This document shows positions 25,277 to 34,678 of a stretch of 36,952 nucleotides of DNA, piece by piece; the first letter of the stretch is position 1; each line of letters begins with the position of its first letter. The notes beneath the pieces are model-generated. The model saw nothing but the letters and a program-made list of their open reading frames with translations. It was not told the origin of the DNA and ran no database searches. Made by a program: the position numbers and the translations under genes. Source of the DNA: Kocuria atrinae C3-8 (lineage in GTDB: Bacteria > Actinomycetota > Actinomycetes > Actinomycetales > Micrococcaceae); NCBI RefSeq assembly GCF_000286355.1, contig NZ_AJXN01000013.1, positions 1 to 36,952 of the forward strand, given 5' to 3'.

Positions 25277-27144
25277 TCACTCGGTGGTGGAGAACTGTGT
25301 TTCATAGAGTTCCGCGTAACGACCGTCCGCTTCGAGCAGTTCTTGGTGCGTGCCGCGCTCCACGATCCGCCCGGCTTCGATCACCAGGATCTGGTCTGCC
25401 TGGCGAATGGTCGAGAGTCGGTGGGCAATCACGATGGCAGTACGGCCGATCATGGCCTCGCTCAGGGCAGCCTGCACGTGCGCCTCGTTGGTGGAATCCA
25501 GTGCGGAAGTGGCCTCGTCCAGGATGACCACGCGTGGCTGGGCAAGCAGCAACCGAGCAATGGTCAGGCGCTGACGCTCACCACCGGACAACCGGTAACC
25601 GCGCTCTCCCACCACGGTGTCCAGGCCGTCCGGGAGGGATTCGATCACGTGCTTCATACGAGCGCGATCCAGGGCGTGCCAGAGGTCCTCATCGGTGGAT
25701 TCCGGCCGAGCCAGGGCCAGGTTCGCGCGGATCGTGTCGTGGAACAGGTGGCCGTCCTGCATGACCATGCCCACGGTGTCCCGCAGGGATTCGAACGTGG
25801 TCTCGCGGACATCTTGGCCACCCAAGCGGACGGCGCCGGTATCGACGTCGTACAGGCGGGCCACGAGCTGGGCGATCGTGGATTTACCGGCCCCTGAGGA
25901 CCCCACCAGGCCACGGTGTGACCGGGCTGGGCGTTGAAGGAGATCCCGTGGAGCACCTCTTCGCCACCCCGCGAATCCAGAACCGCCACATCCTCCAGGG
26001 ATGCCAACGAAACCTGCTCGGCCGAGGGGTAGGCGAACTGGACGTCGTCGAACTCCACGGATGCCGGCCCAGCGTCAATAGCTCGGGCATCGGGTGCTTC
26101 GCGAATGAGGGGCTTGATGTCGAGCACCTCGAACACGCGCTCGAAGCTCACCACGGCGCTCATGATGTCCATGTGGGCGTTGGCCAACATGGTCAACGGG
26201 GTATATAGCCTGGTCAAAAGCATTCCGAGGGTGACGACGGCGCCGGCGTCCAAATGCCCCAGGATCGCCTGGGCACCACCCACGCCGTAGACCAGCGCGA
26301 GCGCCAAGGCGGAGACCAGGGTCAGCGCGGTGACAAAGGTCGTCTGCAGCATGGTGGTGCGAATGCCGATATTGCGCACGCTTGCGGCGCGCTCGGCAAA
26401 CTGTTGGGACTCACTCGATGGGTCGCCGTAGAGCTTGACCAGGGTGGCCCCGCCGGCACCGAAGCGCTCCGTCATGCGGATGGACATCTGCGCGTTGTAC
26501 TGGGCGGACTGCCGCTGCAGCCCGGCCAGGCGTCCACCCATGGCGCGGGCGGGAATCAAGAAAATGGGGAGCAGCAGCAAGGACAACCCGGTGACCTGCC
26601 ACGAGATCGTCACCATCACGCCCACGGTGAGCGCCAGCGACACCACGTTGGAGACCACCCCGGACAGCGTTCCCGCGAAGGCCCGCTGCGCACCGATCAC
26701 GTCAGTGTTGAGTCGCGAGACCAACGCGCCCGTGCGGGTGCGAGTGAAGAACGCCAACGGCATGGTTTGCACGTGGTTGTAGACCGTGGTGCGCAGGTCG
26801 TAGATCAAACCTTCACCCACGCGGGAGGACAACAGTCGGTTGAGCACGGACAGTCCGGCATCCAACAGGGCCACGATCGCGATCCCCACGGCCAACCACA
26901 CCACAGCGGAGATGTCCTGACCGCCGGTAATGGCGTTGACCACGCGGCCTGCGAGAACCGGTGTCACCACGCCCAGGACGGCCAGCGCCACGGACACCAC
27001 AATGAACAGCGCGATGGTTTTACGGTGCGGGCGCGCGAAAGTCAGGATGCGCTTGATGGTGGCGCCACTGATCTTGCGCCCCTTGTACTCCTGGCCCTTA
27101 ACGGTGCCCATCATGACCCGGTGCGGACTGTTGTTCATACTCAC
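25277..27144 (-). CDS. ABC exporter, fused membrane and ATPase domains (one frameshift)
   Basis: A 622-residue half-transporter of the MsbA/MdlB type after one C is restored near 25909 (GCCCTG reduced to GCCTG). The N-terminal ABC_membrane domain has about six helices (ALFIVVSVALAVLGVVTPVL, VSLALTVGVMVTISW, VTALTLVSALALALVYG). The ATPase follows with Walker A LVGSSGAGKST, signature YRLSGGERQRLTIARLLL, Walker B VVILDEATSALDS and H-loop VIAHRLST. The substrate is unknown; drug or lipid export is typical. The start is GTG 27144 or ATG 27138. The MarR gene lies 123 bp upstream on the same strand and may regulate it, as MarR-exporter pairs are common. Confidence 0.9.
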
Positions 27145-27267
27145 CCCGCCACTCTAGACCTGGCGGTCAGGGGCGGAGAGAAGCTTTACTCACGACGATC
27201 GATCAAGCCATTGACCGAGCAGGAGACCCGGATCAGCGGAGAGAACGATTGCTGATTCATCCACCCG

Positions 27268-27753
27268 TCACGCGATCGAGCGCAAACCCTTTGCCACGTC
27301 TTCAGCCGGTCCGCGGTTGAGGGAGCGGCCGATCTCAACGAGCTGCCCCACCTGCTCGGGACTCAGCCGGTCGAAAACGATCTCTCGCACATGACGAACG
27401 TGAGCCGGTGCGGCCTGCTGGATGCGCTCGATCCCTGCGTCGGTGATTTCGGCGATGACCACGCGGCGGTCATCGAGGCGGCCTTCGCGGGTGACCAGCC
27501 CGGCCTTCTCCATACGCGCGACGATGCGCGAGAGCCGCGACTGGGACGTGTTCGTAGCGGCCGCGAGTTCGGACATGCGGTGCCGGTGGTCGGAGGCTTC
27601 GGAGAGCATCGCCAGAACCAGGTATTCCGCCAGAGACATGTCTTCTTCGCTGCGCAGCTGTGTTTCCACGGCGCCGGGCAGGCGGAACATGATCGACACG
27701 AGCGCCAGCCACGCTTCGCGCTCGTCCTCGGACAACCATTCTGTATCGCTCAT
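27268..27753 (-). CDS. MarR-family transcriptional regulator
   Basis: A 161-residue winged-helix repressor from ATG 27753 (MSDTEWLSEDEREAW). The core matches the MarR family: DMSLAEYLVLAMLSEASDHRHRMSELAAA, recognition helix TSQSRLSRIVARMEKAGLV, and the wing REGRLDDRRVVIAEITDAG, followed by a dimerisation helix. Members respond to phenolic or other small molecules and usually repress adjacent genes. It is divergent from the LigB-type dioxygenase gene (93-bp gap with AT-rich inverted repeats) and upstream of the ABC exporter on the same strand. Either or both may be targets. An in-frame upstream extension exists to 27789 but lacks a good RBS. Confidence 0.92.
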   Translation of the reverse strand: MSDTEWLSEDEREAWLALVSIMFRLPGAVETQLRSEEDMSLAEYLVLAMLSEASDHRHRMSELAAATNTSQSRLSRIVARMEKAGLVTREGRLDDRRVVIAEITDAGIERIQQAAPAHVRHVREIVFDRLSPEQVGQLVEIGRSLNRGPAEDVAKGLRSIA

Positions 27754-27769
27754 GCACTCAATTCTAGGT

Positions 27770-27806
27770 GGAATATATTGACGCAGCAAATATTGTTCCC
27801 TAGAGT
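27770..27806 (+). promoter_or_regulatory. Dioxygenase promoter with overlapping inverted repeat
   Basis: TTGACG (27778-27783), a 17-bp spacer and TAGAGT (27801-27806) form a good promoter for the plus-strand gene. GGAATATATT (27770-27779) and AATATTGTTCC (27789-27799) are imperfect inverted repeats over the -35 and spacer, where a MarR protein could bind. Confidence 0.5.
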
Positions 27807-27845
27807 TGCTTGCTAAAGAAACTATTTTGGAAGGAAGTAACCGTC

Positions 27846-28702
27846 ATGAGCATGACCGTTCTCGACCGCCATGAGATGTCATCGGTCCCCCGCTCAGCCG
27901 CGCAGCCGCGCTGGCAAGACGGTGACGCACCCCTGCCCTCCATTTACTTGAGCCACGGCTACCCGGGCCTGCTCGACGATGAGCTCTGGCTCTCCGAACT
28001 CTTCGAGTGGGCGATGAGTATGCCCAAGCCGCGCGGCGTGGTTGTGGTGTCCGCGCACTGGGAGAATGCCCCCACGTCCATCACCTCGCCCACCGCCAAC
28101 ACCCCGTTGGTCTACGACTTCGGCGGGTTCGAGCAGCGCTTCTACGAGCTCACCTATCCCACCCCGGACGCCTCAACACTGGTGCCCGGATCGCCGCGAT
28201 GATGCCGGACTCCGAGTCCCTGCACGTGGATCACAACCGCGGCCTGGACCACGGCGCCTGGGTTCCGCTGCGCGCCATGTACCCGCTCGCGGACGTTCCC
28301 GCGCTGCAGGTGTCCATGCCCACGCACTCCCCCGAACGCCTGATAGAACTGGGCCGTCACCTGCGCCAGTTGCGCCACGAAGGCTACCTGGTGGTCGGTT
28401 CCGGCTTCATGACGCACGGCATGCCGTCTCGTCAGTTGCTGTTGGGGACCACGGCCCAGCCCGAGTCCTGGTCCGTGGATTTCGATTCCTGGGCCGCTCA
28501 GCTGCTCGACGACGGTGACGTGGCCGGCCTGTCCCGATTCCGCACCGACGCCCCCGGCATGCCCTACGCCCACCCCACCGTGGAGCACTTCACGCCGCTG
28601 TTCATCACGCTGGGCGCTGCAGACGATCCCGAGGGCCCGGTGAAGACCACGGTCGAGGGCTACAAGATCGGTCTGTCCAAGCGTTCGTTCCAGCTCGCAT
28701 AA
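27846..28702 (+). CDS. LigB/DODA-type class III extradiol dioxygenase (one frameshift)
   Basis: A 285-residue non-haem metal enzyme of the DODA/YgiD group, which opens aromatic rings such as catechols or DOPA. The family segments are clear: SIYLSHGYPGLLDDELW, VVVSAHWENAPTSI, PLVYDFGGFEQRFYELTYP, RGLDHGAWVPLRAMYP, FMTHGMPSRQLLL and TVEHFTPLFITLGAADDPEG. Conserved His in SHG, AHW and VEH are likely metal ligands. The frame breaks near 28191 (GGG to GG), and correction gives LGARIAAMMPDSESL. ATG 27846 has GGAAGGAAG 8 nt upstream. The divergent MarR gene and its palindromic promoter suggest induction by an aromatic compound. The substrate is unknown. Confidence 0.9.
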
Positions 28703-28735
28703 CTTTTCAAGGATCGACGACGCCGCTCGCTCGCC

Positions 28736-29985
28736 CTATGCGGGCAGCGTGCGGTTGCGTCCGGCGAGCGCCACGAACACACCCTGCGCGATGATCACAC
28801 CGAGAATCGTGAGCAGCGGGACGGTCCAGGTTCCCGTGGCGTCCCGCAGCACACCGATCATGACCGGACCCAACGCAGCGAACAGATAACCCACGCTCTG
28901 CGCCATCGAGGACAGCCCGGCCGCCTGGTGATAATCCACGGTGCGCAACCCGAACAGCGCCATGGCCAGCACGATCGCGCCGCCGGTGCAGAATCCGATG
29001 AACAGCGCCCACAGCAGTGAGAGCCCGGGCATTGTCAGCAGACCGATCACACCGATCACAGCCGAACTGGTGAACAGAATGCCCAGCCCCGACTGGCTCC
29101 GTGTCCTGGGGATCATGGACGCGGTGAAGAGGGTGCCCACCAGACCGCACGCCTGGAACGCGAAGTGTACCAACCCGCCTCCACCGCGCTCGCACCGTTG
29201 AATACCTGCACCGCGGGCAGCCAGGTCACCATCGTGTAGTAGACGGTGGACTGCAGTCCCATATACGCGGTGACCTGCCAAGCCAGCGCGGATCCCAAGG
29301 GGAGTTTGGCGTGGCGGCGAGCGGGCGGCGTCGTCTGTAATGCACCGTGTTCGTCACGCAGCTCGGAACGACCGGGAAGAGTTTTGGTGGGTGTGCGGCG
29401 ACCCACGATCCAGGGCAGAAAAATAGCCAAGCCGATGATCGCCGTGCCGGCCCAGATCCCCAGAGCGAAACGCCAACCGGACGGGGCCACCTGCGCAATG
29501 GGGACCACTACACCGGAGGCGAGTGCGGCGGTGAGCGCAGTGACCGACTGGTACACGCCGGTCATGGGTCCGATCTTGTGCGGCCAATCGCGTTTGATCA
29601 GCGCGGGGATCAGCACGTTCATCACGGCAATCGCTGCGCCCAGCAGCACGGTGCCGAGCCAGATGAAGCCGGGCCCCGGCGTCGAACGAATCACGATGCC
29701 CAGCGCGAGAACGGCGAGCGCCAGGCCCAGGACGCGTTCCAAACCGAGACTCTCGGCCAGCCGCGGCGCGAACGGCGAGATCACGGCGAACGCAATCAAC
29801 GGCAGGCTCACGAGCAGCGACGCCTCGAACCCGGTCAACCCGCCCTGTTGCTCGATGTCCGGGAGCACGGGACCCACCGCGGTGATGCCGGCGCGGAGGT
29901 TGGCGCCCAGCAACAACACCCCCACCAGCAGCAAACCGGGGCGGTGGCCGCGATTGACCGGGGGTTGAGCGGGACGCTCGGGCAT
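28736..29985 (-). CDS. MFS transporter, CynX/NimT family (one frameshift)
   Basis: About 416 residues with roughly 12 membrane helices. The start LLLVGVLLLGANLRAGITAVGPVLPDIEQ matches the CynX/NimT (cyanate/2-nitroimidazole) subfamily, and later segments (GLSSMAQSVGYLFAALGPVMIGVLRDATGTWTVPL) fit the same family. The frame breaks near 29175, where a G is lost from a GGGG run on the coding strand. Correction joins SAVEAG to LVHFAFQACGLVGTLFTASM. The transported compound cannot be stated. It is convergent with the dioxygenase gene, with a 33-bp gap holding a copy of the dispersed GACGACGCCGCTC motif. Confidence 0.88.
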
Positions 29986-30021
29986 GGACGGACCACCTCT
30001 CTAGGACGTCATGCCACCATA

Positions 30022-30767
30022 ATGGGAACCATGGATTCCATGGACACCTGGCCCACCCCCGTTACCGTTGATGACCGGGGGTTCGATCTTAAAGCCATGC
30101 AGGAGCTGCGGCGTAACCCGTCCGCGACCTCGGGCAATACTGGTTCTTCGCCCGCGAGTAACGCATCACCCGCCGACGGCGCTTCCGATCCGGGCGCCAC
30201 AGCGTTCGGTACCAGCGCGGCGAGTCCCGCCTCGCCTGCCGCACCGGCCAAGGTGGCACCCGCGAGAAGCTCGCGAACTCCATGATCCTGGTGATCCCCG
30301 TGGTGTCCGCGCTGGCCATTGTCCTGTGCTGGATGCGCTATGCGGACACCAACAACGGCCTGTGGTTGGGCGCAATTGCCGTGATCCTGGTGCTGGCCGC
30401 GCTCACGTGGATCTCCAGCGTGAAGAAGGCCTTCGCCCGCGCGCAGGGTCATCTCGCTACTCGACTGCCGGGTGTCATCGGTTACGGCGTGGGTATCATC
30501 CGCGAGGTGGACGTGGACTCCCCCTTCGACGAGAACGGTGTCTCGGAGACAGTCACCGCTCACCTGGTGCTTTCCGTGAACCCGGTGCAGGGCCCCAAGT
30601 TCCAGGCCCCGATCGACGCCGTGTACAACACGTCCGATTCCGAAAAGCTCACTGTGGGCGCGCACGGGCCGGTGCGCTACTTACGCTCCGATCCCGAGAA
30701 CACCGTGAGCATCGAAACCCGCCTGGATGATGCCCGGATCCGCCAGATCTATCAGGCGCGGCGATGA
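30022..30767 (+). CDS. Unknown membrane protein with two helices and a soluble C-terminal domain (one frameshift)
   Basis: About 248 residues after one G is restored near 30254 (GTGGGCACC reduced to GTGGCACC). The first ~75 residues are a Ser/Ala/Pro/Gly/Asn-rich low-complexity region. Two helices follow (MILVIPVVSALAIVLCWMRYA and LWLGAIAVILVLAALTWI), and then a soluble domain with RLPGVIGYGVGIIREVDVDSPF and HLVLSVNPVQGPKFQAPIDAVY. I do not recognise the family. Start choice is uncertain among ATG 30022, 30031 and 30040. It is divergent from the MFS gene and ends at a GAAA-loop terminator. Confidence 0.75.
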
Positions 30768-30801
30768 ACTGATCGTCCGGCGAGCAGGACCCGGACATGC
30801 G

Positions 30802-30833
30802 AACGGCCTCTTACCGAAAGGTGAGAGGCCGTT
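30802..30833. terminator. Bidirectional terminator with GAAA tetraloop
   Basis: AACGGCCTCTTACC (30802-30815) and GGTGAGAGGCCGTT (30820-30833) form a 14-bp stem, one wobble pair, closed by a GAAA loop. It lies between two convergent genes. Confidence 0.8.
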
Positions 30834-30865
30834 GTCGTGGCGACGCAGCGGCGTCGTCGAGAAAG

Positions 30866-31303
30866 CTATTTGACCGGGTGGGTGTCCTTGGTGCCTTCGG
30901 CGGAGGGGCGGGTGCCCAGCTTGCCGGCCAGGTTGGCGCCGGCGCGGAACGCGGAGGAGCCCATGCGCTTGGCGGGCTTTTCATCCTTGATGGGCGCGGT
31001 GGACTTCGCCTTGGAGGTCGAAGGTGCGGCAGGAACGGTCTCCTGCTGCTCAGTGTCCACGTCCGGGTCGATGACCACGCGGGTGCCGTCTTCCACCGAG
31101 CGGCGCTTATATTCGCGAGGGGCGCGGGGTGCGTCATTGACCGCGGTTACCGAAACGGCCATGACGTTGAGCACGATGCCCAGGATCACGAAGATCCACG
31201 CCGACACGGGCATGGAGCCGAGCTCGAACAGCAGACCGATCACCACCAGGGCGATCGAGGTGATGTACGCGGGGGTCTTGACACGGTGGAAGTTGAACTT
31301 CAT
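30866..31303 (-). CDS. Small membrane protein with acidic/Pro-rich tail, unknown
   Basis: An intact 145-residue protein. Two membrane helices (AYITSIALVVIGLLFELGS and AWIFVILGIVLNVMAVSV) begin after MKFNFHRVKTP. The tail is hydrophilic with Thr, Pro, Lys and Asp stretches (VIDPDVDTEQQETVPAAPS) and a basic end. I recognise no family. GAGG lies directly before ATG 31303, so the RBS is weakly spaced. It converges with the previous unknown membrane protein across a shared terminator, and a copy of the AGCGGCGTCGTC motif lies in its immediate 3' flank. Confidence 0.75.
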   Translation of the reverse strand: MKFNFHRVKTPAYITSIALVVIGLLFELGSMPVSAWIFVILGIVLNVMAVSVTAVNDAPRAPREYKRRSVEDGTRVVIDPDVDTEQQETVPAAPSTSKAKSTAPIKDEKPAKRMGSSAFRAGANLAGKLGTRPSAEGTKDTHPVK

Positions 31304-31429
31304 ACCTCTATTTCACCACGACTGACTGACATGCACCTGACGGCCGTGACTTCACTCATAACTTAACCGCTTGTCAGGGCGGCAGGCGGAGGAGTTCACT
31401 AAAAACAGTTTCCCAACGAAAGGATTTCC

Positions 31430-32259
31430 ATGCCTCGCAATGCAACCCTGACCCTGAACGACGGCAACACGATTCCGCAGTTCGGCTACGGCGTCTGGCA
31501 GGTCGAACCGGACGTCGCCGAGGAAGTGGTGACCAAGGCTCTCGAGACCGGCTACCGCCACATCGATACCGCCAAGATCTACGGCAACGAAGAAGGCGTG
31601 GGCCGTGCGATCGCCAAGAGTGGCATCCCCCGTGAGGAACTGTTCATCACCACCAAGCTGTGGAACGACGACCAGGGCTACGATTCCGCGCTGAAGGCCA
31701 TCGACGGTTCGCTGGAACGCTTGGGCCTGGACTACGTGGACCTGTACCTCATCCACTGGTCGCAGCCGAAGAAGGGTAAGTACCTGGAGACCTGGAAGGC
31801 CTTTCAAGAGATCAAGAAGTCGGGTAAGGCCCGTTCCATCGGTATCTCGAACTTCGGCGAGGAAGCTTCCAGGAGATCATCGACACCGGTGACATCCCCG
31901 CCGCACACCAGATCGAGCTGCACCCCTACTTCAACCAGAAGGCCATGCGCGATCTGGATGCTCAGCACAAGATTGTGACCGAAGCCTGGTCACCGCTGGG
32001 TCAGGGCAAGGCCGATCTGCAGGACGAGACCATCGCCCAGATCGCCAAGGCGCACGACGCCACCCCGGCGCAGGTCATCATCGCCTGGCACCTGGCCATC
32101 GGCAACGTGGTGTTCCCCAAGTCCGTGACTCCCGAACGCATCGAGGAGAACTGGGCCGCACAGGACCTGACGCTCAGCTCCGAAGAGATCGCCCTGATCG
32201 ACGGCCTCACGCGCGAGGACGGCCGTATCGGCTCCGCCCCGGAGGACTTCAACGACTGA
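31430..32259 (+). CDS. Aldo-keto reductase (one frameshift)
   Basis: About 276 residues of an NADPH-dependent reductase of the AKR family, close to the 2,5-diketo-D-gluconate reductase (AKR5) group. The catalytic tetrad is visible: Asp and Tyr in HIDTAKIYGNEEGVG, Lys in FITTKLWNDD and His in LYLIHWSQP. Segments GKARSIGISNFGEE and IELHPYFNQKAM, and the cofactor motif VVFPKSVTPERIEEN, follow. The frame breaks near 31867 (TTT to TT), the only loss in a T run I found; correction restores EAFQEIIDTGDIPAAHQIE. ATG 31430 has GAAAGGA 6 nt upstream. The physiological substrate is unknown. A strong terminator follows. Confidence 0.92.
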
Positions 32260-32286
32260 TCATCACCCACGGAAATTAGAATGAGA

Positions 32287-32318
32287 CGGGGGTGAAGATA
32301 TTGATACCTTCACCCCCG
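32287..32318 (+). terminator. Terminator after the aldo-keto reductase
   Basis: An 11-bp perfect stem CGGGGGTGAAG (32287-32297) and CTTCACCCCCG (32308-32318) with a 10-nt loop is followed by a T-rich run (CTCTTCGTCTTTATT). Confidence 0.85.
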
Positions 32319-32331
32319 CTCTTCGTCTTTA

Positions 32332-32643
32332 TTAGAATTCGCCTCCAACGATATGCGCATTCGCGGCATCTATCTTGGCGTTTGCGGCGTCTGTTTCAGC
32401 ACTGGTCTCGTGGTAATTTCCACTCTTGTCACAATGCTGGAACACGTAATCTGGATCAAGGCCGCATGAACATGGGTTACCAATAGTATTGATAAGCGAA
32501 CAACCAATGCTTGCAGCTGCTGACCCGTCCTTGATATTTGGCGGCAGTTTACCAGCCGCACTAGCTGGTGCCACCGTCAACGTAATTGCTGCACCTGCAG
32601 CAGCGGTGGCCGTCACGAGCCTCGTCATTGTCTTCTTCAACAT
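32332..32643 (-). CDS. Small secreted four-cysteine protein, unknown family
   Basis: A 103-residue protein with a clear Sec signal peptide: basic MLKKTMTR, then a hydrophobic Ala/Thr core ending VAPASA-AG, so cleavage probably follows residue 29. The mature ~74 residues carry four cysteines (C48, C58, C60 and C71) around NPCSCGLDPDYVFQHC and a near-repeat DAANAKI-DAANAHI close to the C-terminus. AGGAGGA 8 nt before ATG 32643 is one of the strongest Shine-Dalgarno sequences in the window. The gene and its upstream DNA are AT-rich compared with the neighbours, which suggests transfer. I recognise no family; a secreted bacteriocin-like or cell-surface protein is possible. No processing, transport or immunity gene is adjacent. 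Confidence 0.8.
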   Translation of the reverse strand: MLKKTMTRLVTATAAAGAAITLTVAPASAAGKLPPNIKDGSAAASIGCSLINTIGNPCSCGLDPDYVFQHCDKSGNYHETSAETDAANAKIDAANAHIVGGEF

Positions 32644-33160
32644 TTCGAGTTCCTCCTGTGTGTCGAAACTTATAGTCGTGAGACTGGTCAGATTTTGTTA
32701 GAAATCTTAATTTCAAGTTGCCTGATCCTTTTGACGTATCTAAGTTTAGCAACCCACAAGGTCACTCAAAATAGCCATTTGGCCATTAATTTGGCCGATA
32801 CATCGATGGTTCTTGAGAGGTCTCTCAGAGTCTCCCTGGTCCTCTTGACAGCGAATCCTCTTTTTTTACTACTTTCATCCGGTCGTTTCGGTTCAGACTT
32901 ACTTTTCCTGCTGTCCAAGCCCATCACGCGCCTCATGCGCGGCGTACGGTAATTCCTTCGCCGACGACGCCGCTCCGGCCGTTTCGAACGCCCCGCGCCT
33001 CTTTGTGAGGTGCGGGGCGCTCTGTACCTCGTGTTGCCCTATGAAGTGTGACCTGAATCGCCTACATTGACTTCACGTAACATTCACGCTCGGCACCGCC
33101 TCGCAGCCCCCGGACTCACCGACGGTTGTGGACAGCGCCCCCTTGCATCAAGAGGTCACT
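32644..33160. other. AT-rich gene-poor region upstream of the APC permease
   Basis: This 517-bp stretch holds the promoter region of the secreted protein, a TGAGAGGTCTCTCA palindrome (32814-32827), a GACGACGCCGCTC motif copy (32963-32975) and an orphan hairpin (32989-33019). One plus-strand frame (32695-32952) is hydrophobic but starts with TTG and has no RBS; I do not call it. Confidence 0.6.
32989..33019. terminator. Orphan terminator-like hairpin
   Basis: CGCCCCGCGCCTC (32989-33001) and GAGGTGCGGGGCG (33007-33019) form a 13-bp stem with one wobble and a 5-nt loop. No called gene ends just before it on either strand; the plus-strand gene begins 142 bp later. Confidence 0.6.
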
Positions 33161-34644
33161 ATGAGCAACGAACCATCCCGCGGCCAAGGCGCCACTGCGC
33201 CGTCGGCGGGTATCAAAGGCAATGATCCGAAAACCGGTGAGTCCCACGAGCTGAAGCGGGTCATGGGACCCGGTCTGCTGCTGTTGTTCATTGTGGGCGA
33301 CATCTTGGGCACCGGTGTCTACGCACTGACCGGCAACATTGCCGGCGAAATCGGCGGTGCCGCCTGGGCACCCATCCTGATCGCGTTCGCGGTGGCCACC
33401 ATCACCGCGTTCTCCTACCTGGAGCTGGTGACCAAGTACCGGGTGCTTCCGGCGCAGCTCTCTATACGCACAAGGCCTTCGGCATTCACTTCATCACCTT
33501 CCTGGTGACGTTCGCCGTGCTGTGCTCCGGCTTGACCTCTGCCGCGACGGCGTCATCGGCCGTGGCCTCGAACTTTGCCAAGGGTTTCCACCTGGATTTG
33601 AGCCCGTTCGGCGTCACCGTGGTGGCCATGGTGTTCCTGGGCATCCTGGCGCTCATCAATCTGCGCGGTGTCTCCGAGTCCGTGAAACTCAACGTGGTGC
33701 TCACGTGCATCGAGCTCACGGGCCTGCTGATCGTGATCCTGGTGGGCTTCTGGGCCGCATCTCAGGGCAACGCTGACTTCAGCCAGACCGTGGTCTTCGA
33801 AACCTCCGAGGACAAGGGCATCTTCATGGCCCTGACCGCGGTGACATCCCTGGCGTTCTTCTCGTTCGTGGGCTTCGAGGACTCGGTCAACATGGTCGAG
33901 GAGACCAAGGACCCCACCAAGAACTTCCCGCGCGTCATGCTGCTGGGCCTGAGCATCACCCTGGTGGTCTACGTTCTGGTCTCGATCTTCACCGTGGCCA
34001 TCGTGCCCATCGGACAATTGGGCGAATCCACCACCCCGCTGCTGGACGTGGTCCGTATCGGCGCGCCTGGAATCCCGATCGATTCGATTTACCCGTTCCT
34101 GACCATCATCGCCGTGGCCAACACCGCGCTGATCAACATGCTCATGGCATCCCGTTTGCTGTACGGCATGGCGCGTCAGGGTGTGATTCCCGGGATCCTC
34201 GGCAAGGTGCTCCCCGAGCGCCGGACACCGTGGACCTCCATCATCTTCACCACCGTGCTGGGCATGGGACTCATCCTGATCGTCAACAACTTCATGGGTA
34301 AGGGAACGGCGTCCGCACTGGGCGGTACCACCGCGTTGCTCCTCTTGGCAGTGTTCACCGTGGTCAACATCGCTGCGATCATTCTTCGCCGTGACAAGTC
34401 CCAGGAGGATCACGCGTACTTCCACGCACCCAAGGTGCTCCCTTACCTGGGCACCATTACGTGCGCCTACCTGCTGGGCCCGTGGGCACAGGATCCCATC
34501 GAGTACCAGATCGCGGTGATCCTCATTGGCCTGGGTGTGGCACTCTGGCTGCTGAACTTCCTCTACGACCGACTGTTCACCGGCCGCCGCACCCGCTTCC
34601 ACCACCCGGAAGATCTGGCACACCTGGAAGACACCGACCGCTAA
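33161..34644 (+). CDS. APC-superfamily amino-acid permease (one frameshift)
   Basis: About 494 residues with roughly 12 membrane helices. After a hydrophilic start (MSNEPSRGQGATAPSAG), the family signature is LKRVMGPGLLLLFIVGDILG and TGVYALTG, then YPGASGAALYTHKAFG, IALVGFED-like SFVGFEDSVNMVEET, and MLMASRLLYGMARQG. The frame breaks near 33439 (TACCCGGG to TACCGGG), and correction restores the highly conserved YPGA segment. Substrates are amino acids or amines of unknown identity. ATG 33161 has AGAGG 5 nt upstream. A universal stress protein gene follows 34 bp downstream, an arrangement common for APC permeases. Confidence 0.92.
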
Positions 34645-34678
34645 ACGCATCCGTTCCACACGCACCAGGGAGACACCC

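Noticed and set aside
26254..27255. A 333-residue plus-strand frame across the ABC exporter
   Set aside because: It is a His/Gln/Arg-rich antisense shadow with no recognisable family.
27768..27799. A SigR-type promoter (GGAAT...GTT) before the dioxygenase
   Set aside because: The spacer is 20 bp instead of 18 and a better sigma-70-type promoter overlaps it.
32695..32952. Hydrophobic 85-residue plus-strand frame in the AT-rich gap
   Set aside because: It starts at TTG, has no RBS and has repetitive Leu/Ser content expected of AT-rich non-coding DNA.
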